Shown here: piece after piece, positions 4,435-11,954 of the stretch
How the letters are laid out: each line of letters begins with the position of its first letter
How positions within the stretch are numbered: the first letter of the stretch is position 1
Origin: Acidimicrobiia bacterium
GTDB taxonomy: Bacteria; Actinomycetota; Acidimicrobiia; UBA5794; JAOTWH01
Direction: 5' to 3'
Assembly: GCA_029863035.1 (NCBI GenBank)
Contig: JAOTWH010000047.1
Coordinates: 1 to 13,091 of the forward strand
DNA: 13,091 nt
Translations under genes and position numbers: made by a program
Notes under the pieces: model-generated
Told to the model about the DNA's origin: nothing
Databases searched by the model: none
The model's input: the letters and a program-made list of their open reading frames with translations, nothing else

Positions 4435-5751
4435 ATGAACGGAGCATCGGTGGCGGTCGACCGACTAGAGCCTCCGCCGCCGATCACCCGCCAGGAGGCC
4501 TTAGCCGAGGCCAACCGCTGCCTGATGTGTTGGGATGCCCCTTGCACCCGGGCGTGCCCGACTCATATCGACGTGCCCGGCTTCATCAAGAAGATCGCCT
4601 CCGGCGACGACCTCGGATCGGCGCACACCATCCTCAGCGCCAACATCTTGGGGTCATCGTGCGCCCGGGTCTGCCCTACCGAAGTGCTGTGCGAGGGCGC
4701 GTGTGTGCTCAACGATCTTCACTTCCGCCCCATACAGATCGGACGGCTCCAGGGTTACTCAACAGACCCGTTCGTTCTCGGTGGCCAACAAATCTTCACC
4801 AAGGGCAACCCCACCGGTCATCGGGTAGCCGTCATCGGTGCCGGCCCGGCCGGCCTGAGTTGCGCCGCCGAGTTGGCTCAACGCGGCCACGACGTGGTCG
4901 TGCTCGACGCCGCCGAGACACCTGGCGGCCTCAACACCCACGGCGTTGCGAACTACAAGCTCACGGCAAACACATCGCTGGCAGAGGTCGAGTGGGTGGC
5001 CGGACTTGGAGTGGAGATTCAGTCGGGCATCACTGTGGGCGGCGACGGGGCGGTCGACGGCCTCTTGAGGGACTATGACGCGGTGTTCGTTGGGGTGGGC
5101 CTCGGCGAAATCGCTCCCCTTGGCATCCCGGGCGAGAACCTCCCCGGGTCGGAAGATGCCCTTCAGTTCATCAAGGCGCTCAAGAGCGGCCCCCGCGCCG
5201 AGATGTCCCTCGAAGGAGAGCGGGTTGCCGTGATCGGCGGAGGCAACACTGCTATCGATGCCGTTACACAGTCGGCGAGGCTCGGGGCCGACAAGGTCTA
5301 TCTGGTCTACCGGCGGGGACGAGAGCAGATGCGCGCCTACGACCACGAGATCGAGAAAGCCAAGGGGGACGGCGCCGAGATCATCCTCTGGGCCGCCCCG
5401 GCAGCTATTTCGGGGACCGACGCTGTCACCGGCCTGACGTGCCGCCGCACGAAATTGGTCGACGGAAGGGTCGAGGTGATCGACGGCACCGACTTCGAGC
5501 TAGACGTGACCCGGGTGTTCCGGGCCACCGGCCAAGAAAAGCGACAGAGCTTCCTGGCCGAGATCCCCCAAGTCGAACTGGACTCCGGGGGCCGGGTAGC
5601 CGTCGATGGGGGATTCAGAACGGGTAACCCGAGGGTGTGGGCAGGGGGAGATTGCGTCAACGGCGGCAAGGAAGTCGTCAACGCGGTGGCGCACGGCAAG
5701 CAGGCAGCAATCGACATCGACACGACACTCCGCTCGGCGAACGGGAGGTAA
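4435..5751 (+). CDS. preT: NAD(P)-dependent dihydropyrimidine dehydrogenase subunit PreT
   Basis: A 438-residue flavoprotein that takes electrons from NAD(P)H and passes them through iron-sulfur centres to PreA for reduction of uracil or thymine. The N-terminal helical domain carries Cys29, 32, 37 and 41 (C-L-M-C-W-D-A-P-C-T-R-A-C-P) and Cys76, 80, 86 and 90. Gln106 in I-G-R-L-Q sits where dihydropyrimidine dehydrogenase uses a glutamine as an iron-sulfur ligand. The FAD-binding site V-I-G-A-G-P-A-G is at 133-140, the NAD(P) site V-I-G-G-G-N-T-A at 266-273, and a C-terminal G-D segment (A-G-G-D-C at 403-407) contacts FAD. The frame is open back to 4333 into the tRNA repeat, but the ATG at 4435 fits family length and has GGAGGAGG upstream (4416-4423, 11 bases away). 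preA follows three bases after the stop. A glutamate synthase small subunit is the main alternative; the partner argues for PreT. Confidence 0.93.
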   Translation: MNGASVAVDRLEPPPPITRQEALAEANRCLMCWDAPCTRACPTHIDVPGFIKKIASGDDLGSAHTILSANILGSSCARVCPTEVLCEGACVLNDLHFRPIQIGRLQGYSTDPFVLGGQQIFTKGNPTGHRVAVIGAGPAGLSCAAELAQRGHDVVVLDAAETPGGLNTHGVANYKLTANTSLAEVEWVAGLGVEIQSGITVGGDGAVDGLLRDYDAVFVGVGLGEIAPLGIPGENLPGSEDALQFIKALKSGPRAEMSLEGERVAVIGGGNTAIDAVTQSARLGADKVYLVYRRGREQMRAYDHEIEKAKGDGAEIILWAAPAAISGTDAVTGLTCRRTKLVDGRVEVIDGTDFELDVTRVFRATGQEKRQSFLAEIPQVELDSGGRVAVDGGFRTGNPRVWAGGDCVNGGKEVVNAVAHGKQAAIDIDTTLRSANGR

Positions 5752-5754
5752 CGC

Positions 5755-7056
5755 ATGGCCGACCTCAGTGTGAACATGGCAGGGATAGCGGCACCCAATC
5801 CGTTCTGGCTGGCATCCGCACCGCCCACCAACACGGGGGACCAGATCGCCCGCGCCTTCGATGCCGGGTGGGGCGGCGCGGTGTGGAAGACCCTCGGCGA
5901 GCCCATCGAGAACACCTGGTCGCGCTACAGCGCCGTCGATCTCGATGGGCAGCGGATGATGGGCCTCAACAACATCGAGCTGATCACCGATCGACCGCTC
6001 GATGTGAACCTCGCCGAGGTGGCGGCGGTCAAGAAGCGCTACCCAAAGCACGCCGTGGTGGTGAGCCTCATGGTCGAGTCAAAGCAGGAGGCATGGCACG
6101 AGATCGTCAAGCAAACCGAGGCCGCCGGTGCCGACGGCCTGGAGCTGAACTTCGGCTGCCCGCATGGCATGTCCGAGCGCGGGATGGGCAGCGCCATCGG
6201 CCAGGTGCCGGAGTACTGCGGCCAGATCACAGAGTGGGTAAAGGAGGTGGCCGAAACGCCGGTGCTCGTGAAGCTCACTCCCAACGTCACCGACATTCGC
6301 TACATCGCCCGGGCCGCCAAAGAAGGCGGCGCCGACGGTGTCAGTCTGATCAACACCATCAACAGCGTCACCAGCGTCGACCTCGACACGTTCACCCCCC
6401 GCCCCGTCGTGGGCGAGATGTCCAGCCACGGCGGCTATTGCGGGCCGGCGGTGAAGCCGATTGCCCTGAACATGGTGTCGTCCATCGCCGGTGACCCCGA
6501 CACGGCCGGCCTCCCCATCAGCGGCATCGGCGGCATCACCACCTGGCGCGACGTTGCTGAGTTCCTGCTGCTGGGGGCCACCACTATTCAGGTGGCGACC
6601 GCCGTCATGCACTACGGGTTCCGCCTGGTCGAGGGGATGATCGATGGCTTGAGCAACTACCTCGACGCCAAGGGCATGGCCAGCGTCAACGATCTGGTCG
6701 GCCTCAGTGTCGACCGTCTCACACAATGGCAGCACCTCGACCTGAACTACATCATCAAGGCCAGCGTCGATCAGGACCTGTGCATCGGATGCGGGATGTG
6801 CTACATCGCCTGCAACGACGGCGCCCACCAAGCCATCGGCGCCGAACGCTCCGAAGAGGGACGTACTCGGGTATGGATCAAGGAAGATGATTGCGTTGGC
6901 TGCAACCTGTGCCACCTCGTTTGCCCGGTGCCAGGCTGCATCACCATGGTCGAGCAATCCAACGGCTACTCACCGCTCACCTGGGCCGAGTACCAGGCCG
7001 GCGACGACCCCACCGCGCTGGCCCCTCGACCGAAACATGGGTTGACGATCAGCTGA
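5755..7056 (+). CDS. preA: NAD-dependent dihydropyrimidine dehydrogenase subunit PreA
   Basis: A 433-residue FMN enzyme that, with PreT, reduces uracil or thymine to the 5,6-dihydro form, the first step of reductive pyrimidine breakdown. Residues 1-320 form a dihydroorotate-dehydrogenase-like barrel. The catalytic loop N-F-G-C-P-H-G-M-S-E-R-G-M-G has Cys135 in the acid position. V-K-L-T-P-N-V-T-D at 172-180 and G-I-G-G-I at 257-261 are FMN-site segments. The C-terminal ferredoxin module has two complete 4Fe-4S motifs, Cys343/346/349/353 and Cys380/383/386/390. The ATG at 5755 has GGAGG six bases upstream. The gene is co-transcribed with preT. It is slightly longer than the E. coli protein (about 411). 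The later pathway enzymes, dihydropyrimidinase and beta-ureidopropionase, are not in the window. Confidence 0.95.
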   Translation: MADLSVNMAGIAAPNPFWLASAPPTNTGDQIARAFDAGWGGAVWKTLGEPIENTWSRYSAVDLDGQRMMGLNNIELITDRPLDVNLAEVAAVKKRYPKHAVVVSLMVESKQEAWHEIVKQTEAAGADGLELNFGCPHGMSERGMGSAIGQVPEYCGQITEWVKEVAETPVLVKLTPNVTDIRYIARAAKEGGADGVSLINTINSVTSVDLDTFTPRPVVGEMSSHGGYCGPAVKPIALNMVSSIAGDPDTAGLPISGIGGITTWRDVAEFLLLGATTIQVATAVMHYGFRLVEGMIDGLSNYLDAKGMASVNDLVGLSVDRLTQWQHLDLNYIIKASVDQDLCIGCGMCYIACNDGAHQAIGAERSEEGRTRVWIKEDDCVGCNLCHLVCPVPGCITMVEQSNGYSPLTWAEYQAGDDPTALAPRPKHGLTIS

Positions 7057-7100
7057 GCTGCGAGGGGACTAGCCGCTCGCTACTGGCTCCCAGCCAAGCT

Positions 7101-8303
7101 TCAGTCGAGGGCGGCACCGCGGCTCAGGCGCAACAATTGATCCCAACCCACCCGTGACCCAGTGTGCAACAAAGTGAACTCATACACCCGCCCGGCGATT
7201 CGAATCAGCACCAACACCCCAACCACCAACAGCCCAAGCGAAAGCGCAATCTCCCACGGAGCGATGGCGTCACGGGCAACCCGCACCGGCAACAGCATGG
7301 GGGCGGTGAGTGGAACCAATGTCAGCACCTTCGCCAGGGCGGATTCGGCATCCCCGACCAAGGCGCCGTTGGCCGCGAGGAACCCACCCAGAATCGGAAT
7401 GAAGACGGGCACGATGACCTGCGAAGCATCTTCTTGTCGAGATACCAGCGAACCCAGGAGCGCGAACAACGTGTTGTAGACGGCCAACGCACCGAGGGTG
7501 GACACCACAAGGATGGGCATGAAGCGCCACACCGAGGCGGGTATGTCGAGGGCACTGGTGAGCAGCAACGCTGCCGTCAGACCTCCAACCACCACCAAGA
7601 GCTGCCCCGCCCCCAACGCGCCAAGCCCTAGAACCTTTCCCAGCAGCAGGGTCCGCGGACGGATATGACCAAGAAGGACCTCGATGACCCGCGTGGACTT
7701 CTCTTCGACCACGCTCATCATGGTCAGCTGCCCGAACAGTATTGGAATGTTGAGTGCGAGCATGAGACCCAAGAAGGCCACACCTTCGACCACCCCGTCG
7801 GACTCGCGGAGCTCGTCCGCGAAACGTTCCTCAACCTGCAGCGGTGTGAGCAATTGGGCGATATCGCCTTCGCCCAAACCCAGCACCCGACCCCTCACCA
7901 AGACCTCTTGCTGCTGCAGCGCCGTGTAGATCACACCGGCGATCTCGAAGTCCGTCTCCCGATCCCAAACCAAGGTGGGTCCAGTGTCGAGCGCAACGTC
8001 GATGTCGCCATCGGAGAGCGCCTGGTCCACCTCGGCCGGCGGCACCCCCGTGTAGTCCTGAAACGTCAAGTCCAGATTGCCCTCGGCGAATGCGACGATC
8101 TGTTGGCGGGTGGTCTCGTCCACATCCACCAGGCCAACGGTGACCTGGCGCAGGTCATCCCCACTATTCGGCCAGAGGGCGCTCACTATCGGACCGATGA
8201 TGGCCGCGGCCACCAAGATCCCAGTGATGACACGAAACGATTTGGTACGGGCGCGAGTACGGATCTCCCGGTCCGCCACCTCTTTCACCAGGGTCCAACT
8301 CAC
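7101..8303 (-). CDS. ABC-2 type exporter permease (NatB-like)
   Basis: A 400-residue permease. It has an N-terminal transmembrane helix at about 26-44, an extracytoplasmic domain at about 48-170, and then about six more helices (near 172-196, 225-250, 262-287, 296-316, 325-342 and 350-370). The block V-E-E-K-S-T-R-V-I-E-V-L-L at 199-211 is the family hallmark after the second helix. This layout is that of NatB/YhaP-type permeases, which with an ATPase export sodium ions, small compounds or peptides; the substrate cannot be read from sequence. The GTG start at 8303 overlaps the stop of the ATPase gene by four bases (GTGA), so the two are translationally coupled. It converges with preA across 44 bases that contain two short 5-bp stems but no T-rich terminator. 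Confidence 0.92.
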   Translation of the reverse strand: MSWTLVKEVADREIRTRARTKSFRVITGILVAAAIIGPIVSALWPNSGDDLRQVTVGLVDVDETTRQQIVAFAEGNLDLTFQDYTGVPPAEVDQALSDGDIDVALDTGPTLVWDRETDFEIAGVIYTALQQQEVLVRGRVLGLGEGDIAQLLTPLQVEERFADELRESDGVVEGVAFLGLMLALNIPILFGQLTMMSVVEEKSTRVIEVLLGHIRPRTLLLGKVLGLGALGAGQLLVVVGGLTAALLLTSALDIPASVWRFMPILVVSTLGALAVYNTLFALLGSLVSRQEDASQVIVPVFIPILGGFLAANGALVGDAESALAKVLTLVPLTAPMLLPVRVARDAIAPWEIALSLGLLVVGVLVLIRIAGRVYEFTLLHTGSRVGWDQLLRLSRGAALD

Positions 8304-9190
8304 GAGCCCACCAATTCCAGAAACACCGCGGCCAGGTCCGGCGGCTCGTAACTGACAGCCGCCAATGTGCCCGCAGAAGATGCCTGGGCGATGAGCGCCG
8401 CGGCATCGCTCTCAGCCGGCACCACGAATCGGGACACTCCCGGCGGAGCATCTTGAGCCTCACCGTCTGGTGGGCTCCACGTGGGCACGGGTCCGGCCCA
8501 CTGAATCTCTAGTCGCCTATGGGTTGAGCGGTTCCGCAGCTCGGTGACCGTGCCCGTGGCCTGGGTTTCGCCCCCGGCAACGATGGTGACATGCTCGGCC
8601 AGATCCTGCACCAGGTCCAGCTGATGGCTGGAGAAGACCACGCTCGCACCCCTCTCCACCTGTTCGGCCATGACGTCGGAGAGCGTGGACACGGCTACCG
8701 GGTCCAGCCCAGCGAACGGCTCATCCAAGATCATCAGCTCCGGTTCGTGGACCAACGCCACCGCCAGCTGCACCCGTTGTTGATTACCTGTGGACAACTC
8801 CTGAATGGGGTCGTTACCGCGCTCCGATAGCCCCACCCGCTCAGCCCAATCGTTGGCGCGGCGATCTGCCGTTTCTCGATCAAGCCCAGCCAACCGCCCG
8901 ATGTAGGCGATGTGCTCGTGCACCTTCATACCGGGATAGAGGCCACGTTCCTGAGGCATGTAACCGATGTGGTGGCGGTCCTCGTCGGTTATGGCGCTGC
9001 CATCCCACGTCACAGAACCGGCATCCATCGCCACCAGGCCCAGGATCCCTCTCATAGTGGTGGTCTTGCCAGCACCATTCGGACCTAGGAACCCCACCAT
9101 TTGTCGGCGCGGTACCTCGAGATCGACACCGCGCAGAGCAACGATGTCGCCAAACTGCTTATGCAGTCCCTCAACTCGCAGCCCCTCCAT
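8300..9190 (-). CDS. ABC transporter ATP-binding protein (NatA-like)
   Basis: A 296-residue ATPase that powers the permease encoded next. Walker A is G-P-N-G-A-G-K-T at 36-43, the Q-loop Gln is at 80, the signature is the variant L-S-T-G-N-Q-Q at 132-138, Walker B is L-M-I-L-D-E-P with Glu157, and the switch is His189. The first 215 residues are the nucleotide-binding domain. About 215-296 form the extra C-terminal domain usual in NatA/YhaQ-type exporters, ending in the F-L-E-L-V block. The N-Q-Q form of the signature is common in this subfamily. The ATG at 9190 has no ribosome-binding site, and a TAGCTT box lies exactly six bases upstream, so the transcript is probably leaderless. No regulator gene is adjacent. 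Confidence 0.94.
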   Translation of the reverse strand: MEGLRVEGLHKQFGDIVALRGVDLEVPRRQMVGFLGPNGAGKTTTMRGILGLVAMDAGSVTWDGSAITDEDRHHIGYMPQERGLYPGMKVHEHIAYIGRLAGLDRETADRRANDWAERVGLSERGNDPIQELSTGNQQRVQLAVALVHEPELMILDEPFAGLDPVAVSTLSDVMAEQVERGASVVFSSHQLDLVQDLAEHVTIVAGGETQATGTVTELRNRSTHRRLEIQWAGPVPTWSPPDGEAQDAPPGVSRFVVPAESDAAALIAQASSAGTLAAVSYEPPDLAAVFLELVGS

Positions 9191-9196
9191 GGGCCC

Positions 9197-9202
9197 AAGC
9201 TA
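9197..9202 (-). promoter_or_regulatory. -10 box of a probable leaderless ABC exporter promoter
   Basis: TAGCTT on the minus strand, followed by GGGCCC and then the ATG of the ATPase gene. The expected transcription start is the A of the start codon. The spacing equals that of the crgA promoter. No Shine-Dalgarno sequence precedes the ATG, and no clear -35 is visible. Confidence 0.6.
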
Positions 9203-9461
9203 GAGGAAACGACCTAGCAGCGTCCGCCCGATGCTGGCCTGCACAAGTTACAAGGCCTCCAGCTGCTGCCCGCAGCTCGATTGCTTGAAAGCGTATGTCG
9301 CTATTCCAAGGGCCATCCAGGGGTTCGATTCGCGCCTGGCGCCTCCTTGCGGCAGAATGTGGTTAGCCACATTTTGGGGAGGCGGAATCATCGGGGAACG
9401 CGGGCGCTCTCGATTGAACAAAGCGCAAATACTCGGGCGAGGGGGCACAAGGACGAGCGGA
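9203..9461. other. upstream region rich in inverted repeats, no gene seen
   Basis: About 260 bases between the divergent exporter operon and the fusion gene. It is open in the frame of the fusion gene back to 9231, but that translation resembles no protein. It contains AGCTGC-TGCCC-GCAGCT at 9261-9277, CCAGG/CCTGG at 9317-9321 and 9335-9339, a near-continuous dyad GCGCC-T-GGCGC at 9332-9342, and a 9-bp stem (one G-U pair) with loop TTAG at 9354-9375. I see no cloverleaf tRNA, no 4.5S or tmRNA signature and no recognisable riboswitch. It probably holds the promoter and leader of the fusion gene, but no convincing -10 box stands out. Confidence 0.4.
9449..9453 (+). promoter_or_regulatory. ribosome-binding site that fixes the fusion-gene start
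   Basis: AAGGA, eight bases before the GTG at 9462. None of the other in-frame candidates checked (ATG 9231, ATG 9358, TTG 9414, GTG 9540) has a comparable site, so this decides the start. Confidence 0.6.
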
Positions 9462-11936
9462 GTGACGCGCCACCTTGACGGACAACCGGCCTCTCCGTTG
9501 GAGCCGGGCACAGCGCAGGACACCGCCGGCAATGTCTCGGTGGGAGTCGTGCTAGCAGCGGGTCGGTCGCAGCGCCTGCGAGCGGTGACCGGCCATTCCA
9601 AGGCCCTCTTGCAGCTGGGGGGAATATCGCTGGTGGAGCGGGCCGTGCGAACGCTGCGCAAGGCAGGTGTCGATCGAGTGATCGTGGTGGTTGGGAATGA
9701 GGCCGATCTGGTATCTGCCCGACTTGCCGAAGCCAATGTCGAGATTGTCCTTGCCCAAGAATGGGAGGCCGGCAATGGTGCATCGTTGGCCGCCGCCAAC
9801 CACCTCATCGGGGGGGAAGATCGTTTCGTTCTCATGTGCGGAGACCACATCTTCGCCGACGGAGCACTTGACGAAGTGTTGCGATCCCCGGAGGCGGCGG
9901 TTCTCGTCGACTCCTCGCCCGACCCGGCGGCTTGGGGAGAGGGGACGCGGGTGCGCATCGAGGACGGCCAAGCAGTCGTGTTCGCCAAGACCGTTGAGGC
10001 TCCAGCCATCGATTGCGGCGTCTTCGTGCTGTCGCCCGCCATCTTCGCCGCCCAGCAGACTGCAGCCCGCGAAGGCGACTATTCGCTGGCTGGAGCGGTG
10101 ACACACCTCGCCGTCGACATCCCTGTCAAAGCTGTAGAGCTGAGGTCAGATTCATGGTGGCAAGACGTCGACACTCCTCAAGATCTCAAAGCGGCTCGCG
10201 CCTTGGTGCGCAGGTCGTTGGGCAAGAACACCGATGGTCCGGTCTCGCGATACCTCAACCGGCCCATCTCCACCAGGATCACAATGCTGGCAGCCCCATT
10301 TCGGGTGCCGCCCAACGCCTTTTCTCTACTCACGCTGCTTGTCGGCATGTGGGCTGCCTGGTCGGTGGCGGCCGGACAGGCGCTGTTGGGCGGAGCCCTC
10401 ATCCATGCTGCCTCCGTGCTCGACGGGTCCGACGGAGAAACGGCTCGGCTACGAGGGACCGCGACGCGGCGGGGTGCCCTTGTCGACGCGTTCGTCGATC
10501 GTGCCACCGACGGAGCGATCCTGGCTGGGCTGTGGCTGTGGGCATTCGACGTAGCCTCGATCGGCATCCGCCTCGGCGTGCTCGCTGTCATCGGTCTCGC
10601 ATTCGGCGTCATCGCCACTCGGTTGATGGCACCCCTGGCCAGGTTCGAGATCCCGAGGAAGGAAGAACCTCGCTTCAACGCCATGGCGGGCGGGCGGGAC
10701 GCCCGCATGCTGATACTCGCGATCGGAGCGATCGCCGGGCTGCCACTACTCGCCTTCTTAGCGGCGGTGGTCACCTACGCGGCAAAGGCAGGTTGGCGGG
10801 TCTTTCACGTCATCGGCCATCGTGCCCACCAAGTTGGGCACTCGGTCGACGGCGTAACCGCGCCAAGCGCCGTCCCTCTGGCAAGGAAACGTTTGGCGGC
10901 ATCGCCGCGTGCCACGCGGTTCCAGCTGGTGCGATTCCTATTGGTTCCGTTAGTCGTTGTGGTGGCTTTCGGATTCGTGTTGCCCCGCTATGTCGATCTT
11001 CACGACGTCTGGGCGCTGATCGGATCACTGTCGTGGGAGGCGAAACTGCTGCTGTTGTTGCTCACCGCATGGAACATCGCCACCTACTGGCCGCTACGAG
11101 TGCTTTCCATGCCCGGTCTGTCGCTCAAGCAGGCCGCAGTTGTTGACCAGTCGTCGACTGCGGTCGCCCTGACCGTTCCCGCCGGTGGCGCCCTGGCCGT
11201 CGGAGTCTCCTATGCCATGTACGCATCGTGGGGATTCGGCCCTGCCGCTATCGCCAGCTCCACCCTGGCCACGTTCGTCGTGGGAACTCTGGTGAAGCTG
11301 ATCCTCCCTGCGGTTGCGCTGGTTGCTCTCCTCATGCAGGGTGAGCAGGTCACCGGCCTTGTCAGCGCCACCCTGATCGGCGCCGTGGCTCTTGCCGGGG
11401 CTGTAGCAGTGTTGGCTGCCCTCCTATGGCGAGAAGGTGCCGCCCGCCGCATCGGCATTATGGTCCAGCGGGCTGCGAACCTGTTCCGAAGATGGGCCGG
11501 CCGTACCCCGCACAAAGCGTGGGGGGAGTACGCCGTCTCTTTCCGATCCAGCCTGAGCGGTCTGTTACGTCAGCGGGGGTTGGCGTTATCTGCTGCGGCT
11601 CTTATCAGCCAGTTGTCGATCTTCGCGGTCATGGTGGCGGTGATGCGGTTCGCCGGAATCACCGCCAACGAAGTGGGCTGGGCCGAGGCACTCGCCGTCT
11701 TCGCCTCCGTCAGACTCGCATCGTCGGTGCCCATACTTCCCGGCAATGTCGGCTTGGCCGAGTTCGGATACATCGGCGGGCTGGTACTCGCCGGAGGCAA
11801 CATCACCGAAGCCGTCGCCGTCGTTTTGCTGTTCCGCTTCCTCACCTTCTTCGTTCAGATACCCATCGGAGGAATAACGTTCCTCATGTGGCGCCGCAAC
11901 ACCCCGCTGAAAACGATGGAACCCAGCGCCGCATAA
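9462..11936 (+). CDS. three-domain fusion: nucleotidylyltransferase, CDP-alcohol phosphotransferase, flippase-like membrane domain
   Basis: 824 residues from the GTG at 9462. Domain 1 (about 27-255) is an NTP transferase: L-A-A-G-R-S-Q-R-L at 31-39, Lys47, metal Asp128 in C-G-D-H, and D-V-D-T-P-Q-D-L with Asp235/237. Domain 2 (about 260-450) is a CDP-alcohol phosphotransferase with the complete motif D321-x2-D324-G-x2-A-R-x8-G-x3-D342-x3-D346 and several membrane helices. This pair follows the order of bifunctional IPCT/DIPPS, which makes CDP-inositol from inositol-1-phosphate and transfers it to a second inositol phosphate. Domain 3 (about 488-808) is a multi-helix LPG-synthase/UPF0104 flippase-like domain with P-G-N-V-G-L-A-E at 760-767. 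Likely role: activate a phospho-polyol, attach it to an acceptor, and move the product across the membrane. The polyol and acceptor are not determined. A UbiA gene follows 18 bases later. Confidence 0.88.
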   Translation: MTRHLDGQPASPLEPGTAQDTAGNVSVGVVLAAGRSQRLRAVTGHSKALLQLGGISLVERAVRTLRKAGVDRVIVVVGNEADLVSARLAEANVEIVLAQEWEAGNGASLAAANHLIGGEDRFVLMCGDHIFADGALDEVLRSPEAAVLVDSSPDPAAWGEGTRVRIEDGQAVVFAKTVEAPAIDCGVFVLSPAIFAAQQTAAREGDYSLAGAVTHLAVDIPVKAVELRSDSWWQDVDTPQDLKAARALVRRSLGKNTDGPVSRYLNRPISTRITMLAAPFRVPPNAFSLLTLLVGMWAAWSVAAGQALLGGALIHAASVLDGSDGETARLRGTATRRGALVDAFVDRATDGAILAGLWLWAFDVASIGIRLGVLAVIGLAFGVIATRLMAPLARFEIPRKEEPRFNAMAGGRDARMLILAIGAIAGLPLLAFLAAVVTYAAKAGWRVFHVIGHRAHQVGHSVDGVTAPSAVPLARKRLAASPRATRFQLVRFLLVPLVVVVAFGFVLPRYVDLHDVWALIGSLSWEAKLLLLLLTAWNIATYWPLRVLSMPGLSLKQAAVVDQSSTAVALTVPAGGALAVGVSYAMYASWGFGPAAIASSTLATFVVGTLVKLILPAVALVALLMQGEQVTGLVSATLIGAVALAGAVAVLAALLWREGAARRIGIMVQRAANLFRRWAGRTPHKAWGEYAVSFRSSLSGLLRQRGLALSAAALISQLSIFAVMVAVMRFAGITANEVGWAEALAVFASVRLASSVPILPGNVGLAEFGYIGGLVLAGGNITEAVAVVLLFRFLTFFVQIPIGGITFLMWRRNTPLKTMEPSAA

Positions 11937-11954
11937 CACGACCACGATGAATTG

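Noticed and set aside
7057..7100. Possible bidirectional terminator between preA and the exporter permease.
   Set aside because: Only two 5-bp stems (GCGAG/CTCGC and TGGCT/AGCCA) and no T-tract on either strand; too weak to call.
8789..8797. Exact actinobacterial DnaA box (TTGTCCACA on the minus strand).
   Set aside because: It encodes the conserved L-S-T of the ABC signature motif, and no second box is near, so coding constraint explains it.
9317..9350. tRNA-like GGGGTTCGATTC sequence.
   Set aside because: The bases flanking the TTCGATT loop do not pair as a T-stem, and no acceptor or anticodon arm can be built around it.
9231..9461. Extending the fusion gene to the ATG at 9231.
   Set aside because: The added residues are Cys-, Arg- and Gly-rich and unlike any domain. 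There is no ribosome-binding site at 9231, and the GTG at 9462 has AAGGA eight bases upstream.
10013..11146. 377-codon plus-strand frame inside the fusion gene.
   Set aside because: It is Arg-, His- and Ser-rich without hydrophobic segments, as expected for a shifted reading of membrane-protein DNA. The main frame carries the motifs.
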